Shown here in pieces: positions 13,710-14,715 of a DNA stretch of 14,715 bases. The stretch's first letter is position 1, and each line of letters begins with the position of its first letter. The notes beneath the pieces were generated by a model. The model was not told the origin of the DNA. It searched no databases and worked only from the letters and a program-made list of their open reading frames with translations. Location: positions 1 to 14,715 of the forward strand of contig DDMF01000045.1 in the NCBI GenBank assembly GCA_002340515.1. The letters run 5' to 3'. Source of the stretch: Rhodobacteraceae bacterium UBA2553. GTDB taxonomy: Bacteria; Pseudomonadota; Alphaproteobacteria; Rhodobacterales; Rhodobacteraceae. The position numbers and the translations under genes were made by a program.

Positions 13710-14715
13710 TTACTCGCCGTAAGGCACCCAGACGGTTTTGACCTCGGTTGCGTGCATCAGGAACTCTTTGCCTTCGGACGTCGCCCAATCGCGCGACTGG
13801 GCGTTGTTGACCCAGGTGCGTTTCAGGTTGCCTGCGCTTTCACGTTCAACCAAAGCCGAGATATCCGCGCCAGAATGCGCCCAGACTGCGTCCACATTCA
13901 GGTGGCCCGCCAGTGGCGATGCGAGGTCGGCATGCGGACCGGTTACAATGTTCACCACACCTGCGGGCAGACCGGACGTGTCGAGGATTTGGTAGAAGTC
14001 CGTGGCCGCCAGCGGGTAGGCCTCGCTTGCCACAAGCACCGCACGGTTGCCCATCGCGATGGCGGGGGCCATCAGCGAGATGAGGCCCAACAACGGTGCC
14101 TCATCCGGGCAGAACCCGCCAATCACGCCAACCGCTTCATGCATGGCCAAGGCCACGCCGCGCATTGGCACGGGTTTGGCGGCGCCGTCATATTTGTCGG
14201 CCCAGGCGGCATAGGTGAAGAGGCGGCTGATCGCAGCCTCAACCTCTTTCTTGCCGGTGTTTCCGCCGGTCATCGCATCAATCCGCCCCGCAAATTCACC
14301 TGCACGGGCCGAGAGGTTTTCACCGATGTAATAAAGGATCTGCGCACGCAAATGCGCGGTGAATTTGGTCCAGCCCGTCGCACCTGCTGCCGCCTCAACC
14401 GCGTTGCGGATGTCTTTGCGGTTGGCAATACCGACATGCCCCAAAAGCGTGCCTTTGGGCGACCAGATCGCTTGCGAATATCCACTGTCGGGCCGTGCTT
14501 GTTTGCCACCCACATAGAATTTTGCGGTGCGGTCGAGTGTGTCGATTTTGGCATCTTTGGGAGCCGCCACTGGCGCAATCGGTTTCAACGCTTTGACTTT
14601 GCCGCGCGGTTTGGTGTAGGCCATCAGCCCTTCCCATCCGCCTTCGCGCCCAAAGCCGCTTTCGCGCACGCCGCCAAAGCCAGCGGCGGCGTCAAACATA
14701 TTGGTGCCATTGACC
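13710..14715 (-). CDS. Two-domain aldehyde dehydrogenase (ALDH16-like), C-terminal part; 5' end beyond window
   Basis: Reading from the right edge, the first residues (NGTNMFDAAAGFGGVRESGF, then GREGGWEGLMAYTKPR) are the typical end of a catalytic ALDH domain. A Lys/Pro/Ala-rich linker follows, then a second ALDH fold of about 290 residues. This second domain aligns by pattern (VGVIGGFCPDEAPLLGLISL, AMGNRAVLVASEAYPLAATD, GLPAGVVNIVTG) but lacks the oxyanion Asn of the usual PWNFP motif (here CPDEAP) and has no catalytic Cys segment; it stops after KRTWVNNAQSRDW and a short tail. This is the architecture of ALDH16: one active domain fused to a pseudo-domain used in dimer and tunnel formation. 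NAD(P)-dependent aldehyde oxidation would be done by the N-terminal domain outside the window. Aldehyde substrate unknown. Confidence 0.9.
   Translation of the reverse strand, partial: VNGTNMFDAAAGFGGVRESGFGREGGWEGLMAYTKPRGKVKALKPIAPVAAPKDAKIDTLDRTAKFYVGGKQARPDSGYSQAIWSPKGTLLGHVGIANRKDIRNAVEAAAGATGWTKFTAHLRAQILYYIGENLSARAGEFAGRIDAMTGGNTGKKEVEAAISRLFTYAAWADKYDGAAKPVPMRGVALAMHEAVGVIGGFCPDEAPLLGLISLMAPAIAMGNRAVLVASEAYPLAATDFYQILDTSGLPAGVVNIVTGPHADLASPLAGHLNVDAVWAHSGADISALVERESAGNLKRTWVNNAQSRDWATSEGKEFLMHATEVKTVWVPYGE

Overview
The window looks like chromosome of a Rhodobacterales (Roseobacter-group) alphaproteobacterium. The basis is the moderately high GC, a DUF1523 protein, a two-domain aldehyde dehydrogenase of the ALDH16 kind, and a GC-hairpin plus GAGGTATTT/CAAGAAAA intergenic motif that recurs three times after stop codons. 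Both edges cut genes: a peptide-type ABC solute-binding protein on the left and the aldehyde dehydrogenase on the right.

Left part (1-5469) is mostly core metabolism and transport. Minus strand: the partial solute-binding protein, then an EamA/DMT permease. The permease is divergent from panB-panC (plus strand), which make pantoate and pantothenate for coenzyme A. A convergent M20 metallopeptidase/deacylase (ArgE/DapE-like) follows. The 210 bp between panC and the M20 gene hold the first post-stop motif and three evenly spaced TAAACAGTTTAAA elements, two of which form a perfect 17-bp inverted repeat.

Central part (5679-13594) is a long one-strand gene train and the most interesting region. 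In order: a soluble coiled-coil protein; a 63-aa two-helix membrane protein; a candidate 29-codon ORF; a 389-aa protein of unknown function; a 645-aa AAA+ ATPase with a DD instead of DE Walker B; a structured 126-bp inverted-repeat segment that carries a possible 65-codon ORF; a 278-aa protein with two membrane helices and a coiled coil, which looks like a later insertion; a 466-aa unknown protein; a 91-aa two-helix membrane protein; and a DUF1523 membrane protein. Spacing is tight, with 1-8 nt overlaps at several junctions. It ends at a strong bidirectional terminator (13619-13654). I infer an ATPase-driven machine acting at the inner membrane, with a coiled-coil partner, two large soluble factors and several small membrane anchors. 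I cannot name an established system for it. Two genes in the train end in G-run plus TGA contexts where a -1 slip would run straight into the next ORF.

Right part (13710-14715, minus strand) is the C-terminal part of the two-domain aldehyde dehydrogenase, whose second domain lacks recognisable catalytic residues.

No tRNA, rRNA, CRISPR array or transposase gene was seen.
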